From positions 1-5,008 of the forward strand of contig RFNX01000572.1 in NCBI GenBank assembly GCA_009926905.1: a stretch of DNA of 5,008 bases, read 5' to 3'. A program made the translations under genes and the position numbers. Below the pieces are notes generated by a model that was not told the DNA's origin, ran no database searches, and saw only the letters and a list, made by a program, of their open reading frames with translations. Within the stretch, counting starts at the first letter, position 1; every line of letters begins with the position of its first letter. This document shows positions 1-5,008 of this stretch, in pieces. Source of the DNA: Flavobacteriales bacterium. Lineage in GTDB: Bacteria > Bacteroidota > Bacteroidia > Flavobacteriales_D > Crocinitomicaceae.

Positions 1-26
1 TGAATGCCTTTCGTTAAAAGCGAGAA

Positions 27-56
27 CAAAATTACAGCTATTTTTCTATTAAACAA
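27..56 (-). promoter_or_regulatory. Weak promoter-like pair pointing off the left edge
   Basis: Read on the minus strand, TTG at 56-54 is followed after 19 bases by TAATTTTG at 34-27. This fits the Bacteroidota pattern of TTG/TTTG, a spacer of about 19 bases, and TAnnTTTG. It lies downstream of the terminator at 131-161, so it could drive a minus-strand gene that begins beyond base 1. Such matches arise by chance in AT-rich DNA and no gene can be seen to confirm it. The rest of 1-130 shows only short open frames with no recognisable product. Confidence 0.25.
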
Positions 57-130
57 GCAAAAAAGGCAATTTTATTGAAATTATTTATTGCATTCATTTC
101 ATCTTGAATAATTCATTGAAAGTTAACGCA

Positions 131-161
131 ATAAAAAACCGCACCAAGACTGATGCGGTTT
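131..161 (-). terminator. Intrinsic terminator of the MarR-fadN-like operon
   Basis: The arms 154-161 (TGCGGTTT on the plus strand) and 136-143 (AAACCGCA) form a perfect 8-bp stem around a 10-base loop. On the minus strand the stem runs into a run of six T (138-133, partly in the stem). It begins 18 bases after the stop codon of the beta-oxidation gene, the usual place for a Rho-independent terminator. The plus-strand sequence also has three T at the end of the stem, but the longer T run favours minus-strand termination. It implies that the transcript ends here. Confidence 0.85.
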
Positions 162-179
162 CCCAAACATTCTAATATT

Positions 180-2117
180 TTAGTTTCTAAGGATTTTTCC
201 TTTACTAACTAAACTTTCTAAGCGCTCTAAGGTTTTTCTTTCAGCACACAATTCTACGAATGCTTTACGTTCTAAGTCCAATAAATATTGTTCAGTAACA
301 ACTGTGTTTTCTGATAAATCACCGCCACAAAGTACGAAACCTAATTTCTCTGAAATCACTCTGTCGTGATCTGACATATAATTTCCTGAAAGCATTGAAT
401 TTGCTCCAACATAGACAATTCCTAATCCTTCTTGACCAACAACTGTAATGTTTTTCTCGCGTTTTGGAGCGATATAACCTTTATCTGCCATTTCTAAACA
501 TGCAGCTTTTGCTCGTGTCAATTGGTAGTCTCTGCTAACGATTACTTCGTCAATTCCTTCACGTAAATAACCATAATCAAATGCTTCATACGCTGACATA
601 GAAACTTTCGCTTGTCCAACAGTTAAGAAACGATCTCTCAAACGGTTGATTTTAATATCTCCAGCGTGTAATTCATCCGAAAGGCGTTTTGCAAATTCTT
701 TCGAACCACCACCACCTGGGATCAATCCAACTCCAAATTCTACCAAGCCCATGTACAATTCTGCGTGTGCAACTACTTTATCAGCATGCATTGACATTTC
801 ACAACCACCACCTAAAGCCATATTGTGAGGCGCAACGATAACTGGAATATTTGAATAACGAATACGCATCATCGTGTCTTGGAATGCTTTAACTGCAAAA
901 TTCAACTCGTCAAAATCTTGCTCGGCTGCCATCATGAAAATCATTCCAACGTTTGCACCAGCTGAGAAATTTTGACCCGTGTTAGAAATTACTAATCCTT
1001 TGTGGTCTTTTTCTGCAATGTCAATCGCTTTGTTGATTCCTTCGATTACTCCACCGCCAATTGTGTTCATTTTTGTGTGGAATTCAAGATTCAAAATGCC
1101 ATCACCTAAGTTCACCAAAGTAACATCAGAATTACCCCAAATTTTATTTTCTGAACGCAAAGAATCCAAATGAACAATGTTTTCTGTTCCAGGAATGATT
1201 TTGTAGCCTTTAGAAGCAATATCGTAATACATACGTTTGCCATTCTCCGTTTTGTAGAAAGAAGTGCAACCTGCAGCTTTCATTTCTTCAATCCAAGCAG
1301 CAGCTGTTTTATTGTTATCTTTAATTAATTTCAATCCTTGCTCAAATCCGATAGTATCCCATGTTTCAAATGGACCTAATTCCCAACCGAAACCAGCTTT
1401 TAAGGCATCGTCGATTTTGAATAAATCGTCAGAAATTTCAGGAATACGGTTTGAAACATACGCAAACAATCCACCAAAAATTTGACGGTAAAATTGTCCT
1501 GCTTTGTCCATTCCCATCACCAACATTTTCGTGCGCTGACGCAAATCATCGATTGGCTTTGTCATTTCCAAAGTCGCGAATTTCACTTTCTCAGGAACTT
1601 TATATTCCAATGTATTTAAATCCAATGACAAGATTTGTTTTTTGCCATTTTCATCTTTTGATTTTTTGTAGAATCCTTGTCCAGACTTAGATCCCAACCA
1701 ATTATTCTCAACCATTTTAGCGATGTAATCTGGCAAGTCAAATAAGTGTTTTTCTTCGTCGTCAGGACAATTTGCTTTTAAACCATTAGCTACGTGAACC
1801 AAGGTGTCCAAACCAACCACGTCACATGTTCTGAAAGTTGCCGATTTCGGACGACCTAAAACTGGACCAGATAATTTATCGATTTCATCAATTGTGAATC
1901 CCATTTCTTTTACCGCGTGGAACAAAGCCATGATTGAATAAACTCCAACTCTGTTTGCGATAAATGCTGGCGTATCTTTACATAAAACTGTTTTCTTACC
2001 CAACATTCTCATTCCGTAATCCATCAAGAAATCAACAACTGATTGACTCGTTTTAGGTGTTGGGATGATTTCTAATAATTGTAAGTAACGTGGCGGATTG
2101 AAGAAATGTGTTCCCAC
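180..2117 (-). CDS. C-terminal fragment: dehydrogenase C-domains plus enoyl-CoA hydratase
   Basis: This 645-residue open frame is the remainder of the fusion enzyme. It opens with GTHFFNPPRYLQLLEIIP, so it keeps the catalytic His and Glu (H4, E16) and the conserved N55 (ANRV) but has lost the NAD-binding fold. The crotonase part (about 330-530) is complete, with oxyanion-hole residues in FSAGAN (384-389) and GGG (436-438) and the catalytic pair E440 and E460. If translated alone it could in principle keep hydratase activity. However, the only start at its beginning is a GTG that encodes an internal valine in the restored protein, with no ribosome-binding site seen. Independent translation is doubtful, and it is best read as the second half of the frameshifted gene. 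Confidence 0.75.
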   Translation of the reverse strand: MGTHFFNPPRYLQLLEIIPTPKTSQSVVDFLMDYGMRMLGKKTVLCKDTPAFIANRVGVYSIMALFHAVKEMGFTIDEIDKLSGPVLGRPKSATFRTCDVVGLDTLVHVANGLKANCPDDEEKHLFDLPDYIAKMVENNWLGSKSGQGFYKKSKDENGKKQILSLDLNTLEYKVPEKVKFATLEMTKPIDDLRQRTKMLVMGMDKAGQFYRQIFGGLFAYVSNRIPEISDDLFKIDDALKAGFGWELGPFETWDTIGFEQGLKLIKDNNKTAAAWIEEMKAAGCTSFYKTENGKRMYYDIASKGYKIIPGTENIVHLDSLRSENKIWGNSDVTLVNLGDGILNLEFHTKMNTIGGGVIEGINKAIDIAEKDHKGLVISNTGQNFSAGANVGMIFMMAAEQDFDELNFAVKAFQDTMMRIRYSNIPVIVAPHNMALGGGCEMSMHADKVVAHAELYMGLVEFGVGLIPGGGGSKEFAKRLSDELHAGDIKINRLRDRFLTVGQAKVSMSAYEAFDYGYLREGIDEVIVSRDYQLTRAKAACLEMADKGYIAPKREKNITVVGQEGLGIVYVGANSMLSGNYMSDHDRVISEKLGFVLCGGDLSENTVVTEQYLLDLERKAFVELCAERKTLERLESLVSKGKILRN

Positions 2118-2584
2118 GAAATTATTTGGAAATCTTCGCTTCTACCTTCAATCATTAAATGAATTGGAATACCAGAAGTATTGGAAGAAATAATCGTTCC
2201 TGGTGTTCTGTATTTTTCAACTTTTTCGAATAATTGTTGTTTGATGTCAAGGCGTTCAACAACCACTTCAATAACCCAATCACAAGAAGCAATTTGTGCT
2301 AAATCATCGTCGAAATTACCAGTTGTTATGCGAGATGCAAACGATTTTCTATAAATTGGAGACGGATTTGATTTCAAAGCAAAAGCCAAAGCTCCGTTCA
2401 CAATTTTGTTTCTAACAACTTTAGATTCAAGTGTTAAACCTTTAGCCGTTTCTTCGGGTGTCAATTCTCTTGGAACGATGTCCAAAAGTAAAACTTCGCA
2501 ACCAATATTAGCAAAATGGCAAGCGATTCTCGATCCCATAACTCCTGAGCCTAGCACGGCTACTTTTCGAATGTGTCTATTCAT
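2072..2584 (-). CDS. N-terminal fragment: NAD-binding domain of 3-hydroxyacyl-CoA dehydrogenase
   Basis: As the sequence stands, translation from ATG 2584 gives 170 residues. The first 153 are a clean Rossmann NAD-binding domain of the 3-hydroxyacyl-CoA dehydrogenase family (GSGVMG at 12-17, the VIEVVVER strand, then SNTSG). The last 17 residues are out-of-frame sequence that ends at an early stop. The fragment lacks the catalytic His and Glu and the C-terminal dimerisation domains, so on its own it should bind NAD at best and have no dehydrogenase activity. It is the 5' part of the broken gene spanning 180-2584, not a separate gene. Confidence 0.75.
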   Translation of the reverse strand: MNRHIRKVAVLGSGVMGSRIACHFANIGCEVLLLDIVPRELTPEETAKGLTLESKVVRNKIVNGALAFALKSNPSPIYRKSFASRITTGNFDDDLAQIASCDWVIEVVVERLDIKQQLFEKVEKYRTPGTIISSNTSGIPIHLMIEGRSEDFQIISWEHISSIRHVTYNY

Positions 2585-2586
2585 TT

Positions 2587-3048
2587 TTATACTTTTTCGT
2601 TTATCAATTTATTTTCTTCAAGAATGTCATCTACTAAGTCATCTACAACATTCATCACTTTATAAAATCCTTCTAAGTCTTTTTTCTTTATTTTTAGGTT
2701 AATTCGCTCGTTAAAATCCAAAATAAACTTCTTTACTAATTTACGTTTTTCAACACCTTTTTCAGTCAAATAAACCAATGTTATCCTCTTATCATTTTTA
2801 CTAACTTCACGTATCAATAATCCATCTTTTTCCATCGCATTGATAGTTCGCGAAAGAGATGTTGCTTCCATTCCCATTTTAGGTCCTAATTGGGTGCTCG
2901 GTGTTCCCTTTCTTTCAATAAACATCAAAATGAATCCGTACGACATCGTCATTTGTTCAGATGCAGCTTTTTGATTATACATCCTAGATATTCTGTGCCA
3001 AGAATGCCGAATTTTAAAATCTATTAAGTCTGAATTTGCGCTGTTCAT
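2587..3048 (-). CDS. MarR-family winged-helix transcriptional regulator
   Basis: A 153-residue cytoplasmic DNA-binding protein of usual MarR length. It has a helical N-terminus (about 8-45), a winged helix-turn-helix (about 48-98) with recognition helix near 62-73 (ATSLSRTINAME), and a wing carrying NDKR (85-88) followed by VYLTEKG, the family's D-x-R...LTxxG signature. A C-terminal helical dimerisation region (about 100-148) follows, rich in Lys and Asp. Its stop codon lies 2 bases before the start of the beta-oxidation fusion gene, so the two are surely co-transcribed and the regulator probably controls that gene and itself. The ligand cannot be read from sequence; an acyl-CoA or fatty acid is a reasonable guess from context. 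ATG 3048 is preceded by GTGGAAAA, which is at most a weak ribosome-binding site. A -7-like element and palindromes upstream are candidates for its own control. Confidence 0.9.
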   Translation of the reverse strand: MNSANSDLIDFKIRHSWHRISRMYNQKAASEQMTMSYGFILMFIERKGTPSTQLGPKMGMEATSLSRTINAMEKDGLLIREVSKNDKRITLVYLTEKGVEKRKLVKKFILDFNERINLKIKKKDLEGFYKVMNVVDDLVDDILEENKLINEKV

Positions 3049-3066
3049 TTTTCCACACTAAAGTAA

Positions 3067-3074
3067 CAAAAATA
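3067..3074 (-). promoter_or_regulatory. Probable -7 element of the MarR-fadN-like operon
   Basis: TATTTTTG on the minus strand (3074-3067) matches the Bacteroidota TAnnTTTG box exactly and ends 18 bases before the ATG at 3048. A transcript would have a short leader of roughly 10 bases. No TTG or TTTG lies at the expected distance of about 19 bases upstream; that stretch is A-rich. The promoter may therefore be weak or helped by a regulator. The box is a common AT-rich string, so the call rests mainly on position. Confidence 0.45.
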
Positions 3075-3076
3075 AT

Positions 3077-3088
3077 TATGCGTGCATA
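3077..3088. promoter_or_regulatory. Candidate operator palindrome TATGC-GT-GCATA beside the MarR promoter
   Basis: TATGCGTGCATA has perfect 5-base inverted arms around a 2-base centre. It starts 2 bases upstream of the probable -7 box and so lies in the promoter spacer, where a bound MarR dimer would block RNA polymerase. It is more GC-rich than its surroundings. Autorepression from such sites is typical of MarR regulators. No binding data can be inferred from sequence alone, and the arms do not extend further without gaps. Confidence 0.35.
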
Positions 3089-3145
3089 TAATTTTTAAGA
3101 AAAATGTAAAATGGTTATTGAAGATATGAATGGAATGTTGAATTT

Positions 3146-3182
3146 TTAATACTTAAGTATTAATTGATACATTTGTTATCAA
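3146..3182. promoter_or_regulatory. Two abutting dyads with TTRATAC-like half-sites
   Basis: Bases 3146-3163 (TTAATACTTAAGTATTAA) form a perfect 18-bp palindrome. Directly adjoining it, 3164-3182 (TTGATACATTTGTTATCAA) is a second dyad with 6-base perfect outer arms. Both share a half-site: TTAATAC forward at 3146, its reverse at 3157-3163, TTGATAC forward at 3164, and its reverse with one extra T at 3175-3182, each pair with a 4-base centre. Such tandem dyads are typical of operators bound by dimers. They lie about 100-135 bases upstream of the MarR start and just past the end of the thioesterase gene. They could instead form weak hairpins at the 3' end of the upstream transcript, but no T run follows, so they are poor intrinsic terminators. 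Confidence 0.4.
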
Positions 3183-3209
3183 AAATCAAGCATCCAAAAT
3201 CAAACATCA
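3182..3209. repeat. Imperfect 14-base tandem duplication
   Basis: AAAATCAAGCATCC (3182-3195) is followed directly by AAAATCAAACATCA (3196-3209), with 12 of 14 bases matching. It fills the gap between the thioesterase stop codon and the second dyad. It has no visible coding or structural role and may simply be a small replication-slippage duplication in AT-rich intergenic DNA. Confidence 0.5.
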
Positions 3210-3214
3210 ATATT

Positions 3215-3622
3215 TTACCAATTTTCTTCACCAACGAAAACTGTTCCTTTGAAATGCGCTACCAATCGTTGATTTTGATTAAAAATATCCACTTCGTAAA
3301 CACCTGTTTTTTTTCCACGATAGATTTCTTTCGCAATACTTGTCAATTGATCGCCCAAATTGACTTTTCCTAAATGAGAAATGGAAGTTTCAACAGAAAC
3401 GCAATGTTGTCCTCGTGAATTGGATGCAAAAGCCAAAGTAGAATCAGCCAAAGTATAAGAAATTCCGCCGTGTGCGATGTGAAAACCATTCAACATTTCT
3501 TCTTTTATCATACATCGCAAAGAACATTTTCCTAATTCGATAGAAAGTACCTCCGCTCCTATCCATTGACTGAATGCATCTTTGTGCATCATTAAAGCAA
3601 CAATTTCTTCAGGTGATTTCAT
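3215..3622 (-). CDS. paaI: PaaI-type hotdog-fold acyl-CoA thioesterase
   Basis: A 135-residue cytoplasmic hotdog-fold protein of normal PaaI length. It hydrolyses acyl-CoA or (hydroxy)phenylacetyl-CoA thioesters to the free acid and CoA, and in phenylacetate degraders it rescues CoA trapped in dead-end intermediates. The signature is clear: N45, HGG at 51-53, then TLADSTLAFASNS with catalytic-type D60, followed by VSVETSISHLGKVNLGDQL and GKKTGVYEVDIFNQNQRLVAHFKG (about 103-126), which closely resembles the end of E. coli PaaI as I recall it. ATG 3622 shares its A with the TAA stop of the upstream hydrolase gene, so translation is probably coupled. No other phenylacetate-pathway gene is visible here; a beta-oxidation enzyme lies nearby in a separate operon. 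The fold and family are sure, but the true substrate is not. A general medium-chain or aryl acyl-CoA thioesterase is equally possible. Confidence 0.88.
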   Translation of the reverse strand: MKSPEEIVALMMHKDAFSQWIGAEVLSIELGKCSLRCMIKEEMLNGFHIAHGGISYTLADSTLAFASNSRGQHCVSVETSISHLGKVNLGDQLTSIAKEIYRGKKTGVYEVDIFNQNQRLVAHFKGTVFVGEENW

Positions 3623-4479
3623 TAAGAAAATAATTCACTAAAACCAAACTGCTCACCTAAACGCACTCCTTTTTCAGTCTGAATGAGATTGCAACATTCG
3701 TTGACACTATCGTGTTCTAAAAACAAGACATAATTTTCTTCGCTGGCTTTATTTAAGAAATTCTTTTTTTCTTCCATTGTAATTAAAGGTCGTGTGTCGT
3801 AACCCATCACATATGGTAAAGGAACATGCCCAGTACTTGGCAACAAATCCGCCATAAAAACAACTGTTTTACCTTGATAGTGAATGTGCGGAATCATCAT
3901 GCTTTCCGTATGGCCGTCAACAAAAAGCACGTCCAAATTTGGAAAAGCATTTTTTGTGAAATCTCCTGTTCTTTCGATGAACTTCAACTGCCCACTTTCT
4001 TGAATAGGTAAAATATTTTCTGCCAAAAAGGATGCTTTCTCGCGGGGATTTGGTTCGGTTGCCCATTTCCAGTGATTTTCTGTGCTCCAATATGTTGCAT
4101 TTGGAAAAGCAGGACGATAACCGTCTTTAGATTCGGTCCAATTGATGGCGCCACCGCAATGATCAAAATGCAAATGCGTTAAAAAAACGTCCGTAATGTC
4201 ATTGGTATGAAAACCCAATTTAGCCAAATTTCCGTGCAAAGAATCGTTTCCATACATATAATAATGTGAGAAGAATTTTTCACTTTGCTTGTCGCCAATT
4301 CCTGTATCTATTAAAATCAAACGGTTTCCGTCTTCAATCAAAAGTGATCGCATTGCCCACGAGCACATGTTATTTTCGTCAGCTGGATTTGTTTTTTGCC
4401 ACATTGTTTTAGGAACAACTCCAAACATGGCTCCTCCGTCCAATTTGAAAAATCCAGTATTGAGTACGTGTAATTTCAT
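3622..4479 (-). CDS. Metallo-beta-lactamase-fold hydrolase
   Basis: A probable dinuclear-metal hydrolase of the MBL superfamily, with no signal peptide and so probably cytoplasmic. From ATG 4479 it has 285 residues. The metal motif H102-L-H104-F-D106-H107 is complete. Further ligand candidates are H190 (VDGHTE), D211 (FMADLLPSTGH) and H256 (FLEHD), giving the full set expected for two zinc ions. LIDTGIGDKQS (about 57-67) is the usual early strand-loop. Relatives include lactonases, thioesterases and many uncharacterised hydrolases; the substrate cannot be assigned. The open frame extends to a TTG at 4503, but that would overlap the lipoprotein gene. The ATG, one base after that gene's TAA, begins the recognisable MKLHVLNTGFFKLDGG N-terminus and is preferred. 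Its stop overlaps the paaI start by one base. Coupling to a thioesterase hints at a thioester or lactone substrate, but this is only inference. Confidence 0.88.
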   Translation of the reverse strand: MKLHVLNTGFFKLDGGAMFGVVPKTMWQKTNPADENNMCSWAMRSLLIEDGNRLILIDTGIGDKQSEKFFSHYYMYGNDSLHGNLAKLGFHTNDITDVFLTHLHFDHCGGAINWTESKDGYRPAFPNATYWSTENHWKWATEPNPREKASFLAENILPIQESGQLKFIERTGDFTKNAFPNLDVLFVDGHTESMMIPHIHYQGKTVVFMADLLPSTGHVPLPYVMGYDTRPLITMEEKKNFLNKASEENYVLFLEHDSVNECCNLIQTEKGVRLGEQFGFSELFS

Positions 4480-4480
4480 G

Positions 4481-4978
4481 TTAATTTTTGTCTCTTGGTT
4501 CAACGAATGCTTTGATTTTCAAAACAACCATTTTTGGTTCTGTATTGGCAACAACTGTAACTGTTTTTTCTTGTTCTTTGAGCTGTCCAGGTTTCGGATG
4601 AAAAACTACTTCAATTTTATCTTTTTTTCCCGGCATGATAGGTTGCTCTGGTTTTGTTGGTGTTGTACAACCACAACTTGCAGAAACATTTTCAATTACC
4701 AATGGTTTTTTACCTGTGTTTGTGACATAGAAAACTGTTTGGTTTTCTGATTCCTCTTCGATTTTACCAAAATTATGTTCCAATTTATCAAACGACATTG
4801 TGGTCAAATTTTGAGCAGCTTCTTCAAGAATTTTCTCTTCTTCGGATTGTGCTTTCAAATCTTCTTCTGATTGATTTTCATCGACAATGCTCGAAACGAC
4901 TTCTTTTTTGGACGTGTCTTCATTTGTACATGAAGTCATCAAAAACAAAACACTTAATAAAAAATATAGGATTTTCAT
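4481..4978 (-). CDS. DUF1573-domain lipoprotein
   Basis: A 165-residue exported lipoprotein of unknown function. From ATG 4978 it starts MKILYFLLSVLFLMTSC, a short lipoprotein signal peptide with lipobox MTSC and C17 as the lipidated residue. An acidic, Glu-rich linker (about 19-58) follows. The DUF1573 domain runs from about 61 to 160: FGKIEEE, the beta-strand VFYVTNTGKKPLVI, SCGCT at 101-105, and KKDKIEVVFHP. This immunoglobulin-like domain is abundant in Bacteroidota and is usually found outside the cytoplasm. The open frame extends to a TTG at 4984, but MKMKIL from TTG is less likely than the ATG, which also gives a better leader after the -7 box. The residues after Cys (TNEDTS) are mildly acidic and only loosely resemble the surface-export signal known in flavobacteria, so the outer membrane side is uncertain. 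It is first in a three-gene operon, one base from the hydrolase gene. Confidence 0.88.
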   Translation of the reverse strand: MKILYFLLSVLFLMTSCTNEDTSKKEVVSSIVDENQSEEDLKAQSEEEKILEEAAQNLTTMSFDKLEHNFGKIEEESENQTVFYVTNTGKKPLVIENVSASCGCTTPTKPEQPIMPGKKDKIEVVFHPKPGQLKEQEKTVTVVANTEPKMVVLKIKAFVEPRDKN

Positions 4979-4992
4979 TTTCAATTTTTTTC

Positions 4993-5000
4993 CAAATTTA
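4993..5000 (-). promoter_or_regulatory. Probable -7 element of the lipoprotein-hydrolase-paaI operon
   Basis: TAAATTTG on the minus strand (5000-4993) matches TAnnTTTG exactly and ends 14 bases before the preferred ATG at 4978. The partner -33 element would lie beyond the right edge of the window and cannot be checked. The bases between are A-rich, as is usual before start codons in Bacteroidota. The position supports using ATG 4978 rather than TTG 4984, which would leave almost no leader. Confidence 0.5.
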
Positions 5001-5008
5001 CAAAAGTT

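Larger units (their letters stand above)
180..2584 (-). pseudogene. 3-hydroxyacyl-CoA dehydrogenase / enoyl-CoA hydratase fusion (FadN-like), frameshifted
   Basis: With one base restored near 2118-2128 this is a full-length 801-residue bifunctional beta-oxidation enzyme. It would hydrate trans-2-enoyl-CoA and oxidise the resulting L-3-hydroxyacyl-CoA with NAD in the cytoplasm. Domain order is dehydrogenase first and crotonase second, as in Bacillus FadN and opposite to E. coli FadB. Restored numbering: GSGVMG dinucleotide motif 12-17, D35 for the NAD ribose, an SNTSG motif, catalytic H160 (HFFNPP) and E172 (LLEIIP), conserved N211, first dehydrogenase C-domain about 206-306, a second such domain about 351-456, and crotonase about 486-686 with FSAGAN 540-545 and both catalytic glutamates (E596 in GGGCE, E616 in GLVEFG). 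The C-terminus looks complete. As written, the first frame leaves the homologous sequence after Q153 and stops at 2072. No other defect is visible, so a sequencing error or very recent mutation is likely. ATG at 2584 lies 2 bases after the MarR gene's stop. Confidence 0.85.

Noticed and set aside
4..78. Plus-strand frame of 24 codons from the ATG at 4
   Set aside because: Too short, no ribosome-binding site in the window, no recognisable sequence.
1..96. Inverted 7-mers TGAATGC (1-7) and GCATTCA (90-96)
   Set aside because: Short and 82 bases apart; expected by chance and no other symmetry supports them.
646..1690. Several plus-strand open frames (646-828, 979-1173, 1264-1485, 1451-1690)
   Set aside because: All lie antisense to the well-conserved crotonase and dehydrogenase domains and have no recognisable motif or start context.
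2117..2131. Programmed -1 frameshift site
   Set aside because: The frames would join by a -1 shift, but there is no X-XXY-YYZ slippery heptamer and no obvious downstream stem. A single-base deletion is simpler.
2406..2702. Plus-strand open frame of 98 codons with a hydrophobic stretch
   Set aside because: It spans, in antisense, the junction of the MarR and dehydrogenase genes. The hydrophobic run comes from reading Lys-rich codons backwards.
3146..3182. Intrinsic terminator for the paaI operon
   Set aside because: The stems are AT-only or nearly so and are not followed by a T run on the minus strand. Operator dyads are a better reading.
3164..3373. Plus-strand open frame of 69 codons beginning in the dyad region
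   Set aside because: It is mostly antisense to paaI, lacks recognisable motifs, and its start would sit inside the candidate operator.
3826..4166. Short frames inside the MBL gene (plus 3826-4011, minus 3984-4166)
   Set aside because: Out-of-frame shadows of a gene whose metal-binding motif and conserved residues are in the other frame.
4289..4750. Plus-strand open frame of 153 codons
   Set aside because: It runs antisense across the start of the MBL gene and most of the lipoprotein gene. Its translation is a Phe/Cys/Asn-rich low-complexity string with no family likeness.

Overview
The window comes from an AT-rich member of the Bacteroidota, most likely a flavobacterium. Three things point there: TAnnTTTG-type -7 promoter elements, start codons with no clear Shine-Dalgarno sequence, and the gene families themselves (a DUF1573 lipoprotein with an SCGC motif, and a long HAD-first beta-oxidation fusion enzyme). 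Every convincing gene lies on the minus strand, so the window reads from right to left.

Right half (about 5000 to 3215): a compact three-gene operon. A -7-like box at 4993-5000 precedes a DUF1573 lipoprotein gene (4978-4481). One base later starts a metallo-beta-lactamase-fold hydrolase (4479-3622), whose stop codon overlaps by one base the start of a PaaI-type acyl-CoA thioesterase (3622-3215). For the first two genes the longest open frames begin at TTG codons, but internal ATG codons make better starts.

Middle (3214 to 3049): a 166-base intergenic region rich in symmetry. It holds a short imperfect tandem repeat, two abutting dyads built from the same TTRATAC-like half-site, and a TATGC-GT-GCATA palindrome next to a probable -7 element. 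These are candidate regulatory sites for the MarR-family gene that follows.

Left half (3048 to 1): the MarR-family regulator (3048-2587) sits 2 bases upstream of an 801-residue fusion of 3-hydroxyacyl-CoA dehydrogenase and enoyl-CoA hydratase (2584-180), a FadN-like beta-oxidation enzyme. In this sequence the enzyme's reading frame is broken by an apparent single-base deletion near 2118-2128. The break falls between the NAD-binding domain and the catalytic histidine. Everything else in the protein is intact, so either the sequence has an error or the gene is a very recent pseudogene. An intrinsic terminator (131-161) follows directly, so no thiolase or acyl-CoA dehydrogenase gene is read through from it. 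The first 130 bases hold no convincing gene, only a weak promoter-like pair pointing off the left edge.

Together the left operon looks like locally controlled fatty-acid beta-oxidation (regulator plus hydratase/dehydrogenase). The neighbouring thioesterase could release CoA from stalled acyl-CoA intermediates. I see no mobile element, CRISPR array, RNA gene or obviously new multi-gene system. The most interesting points are the frameshift and the intergenic dyads.
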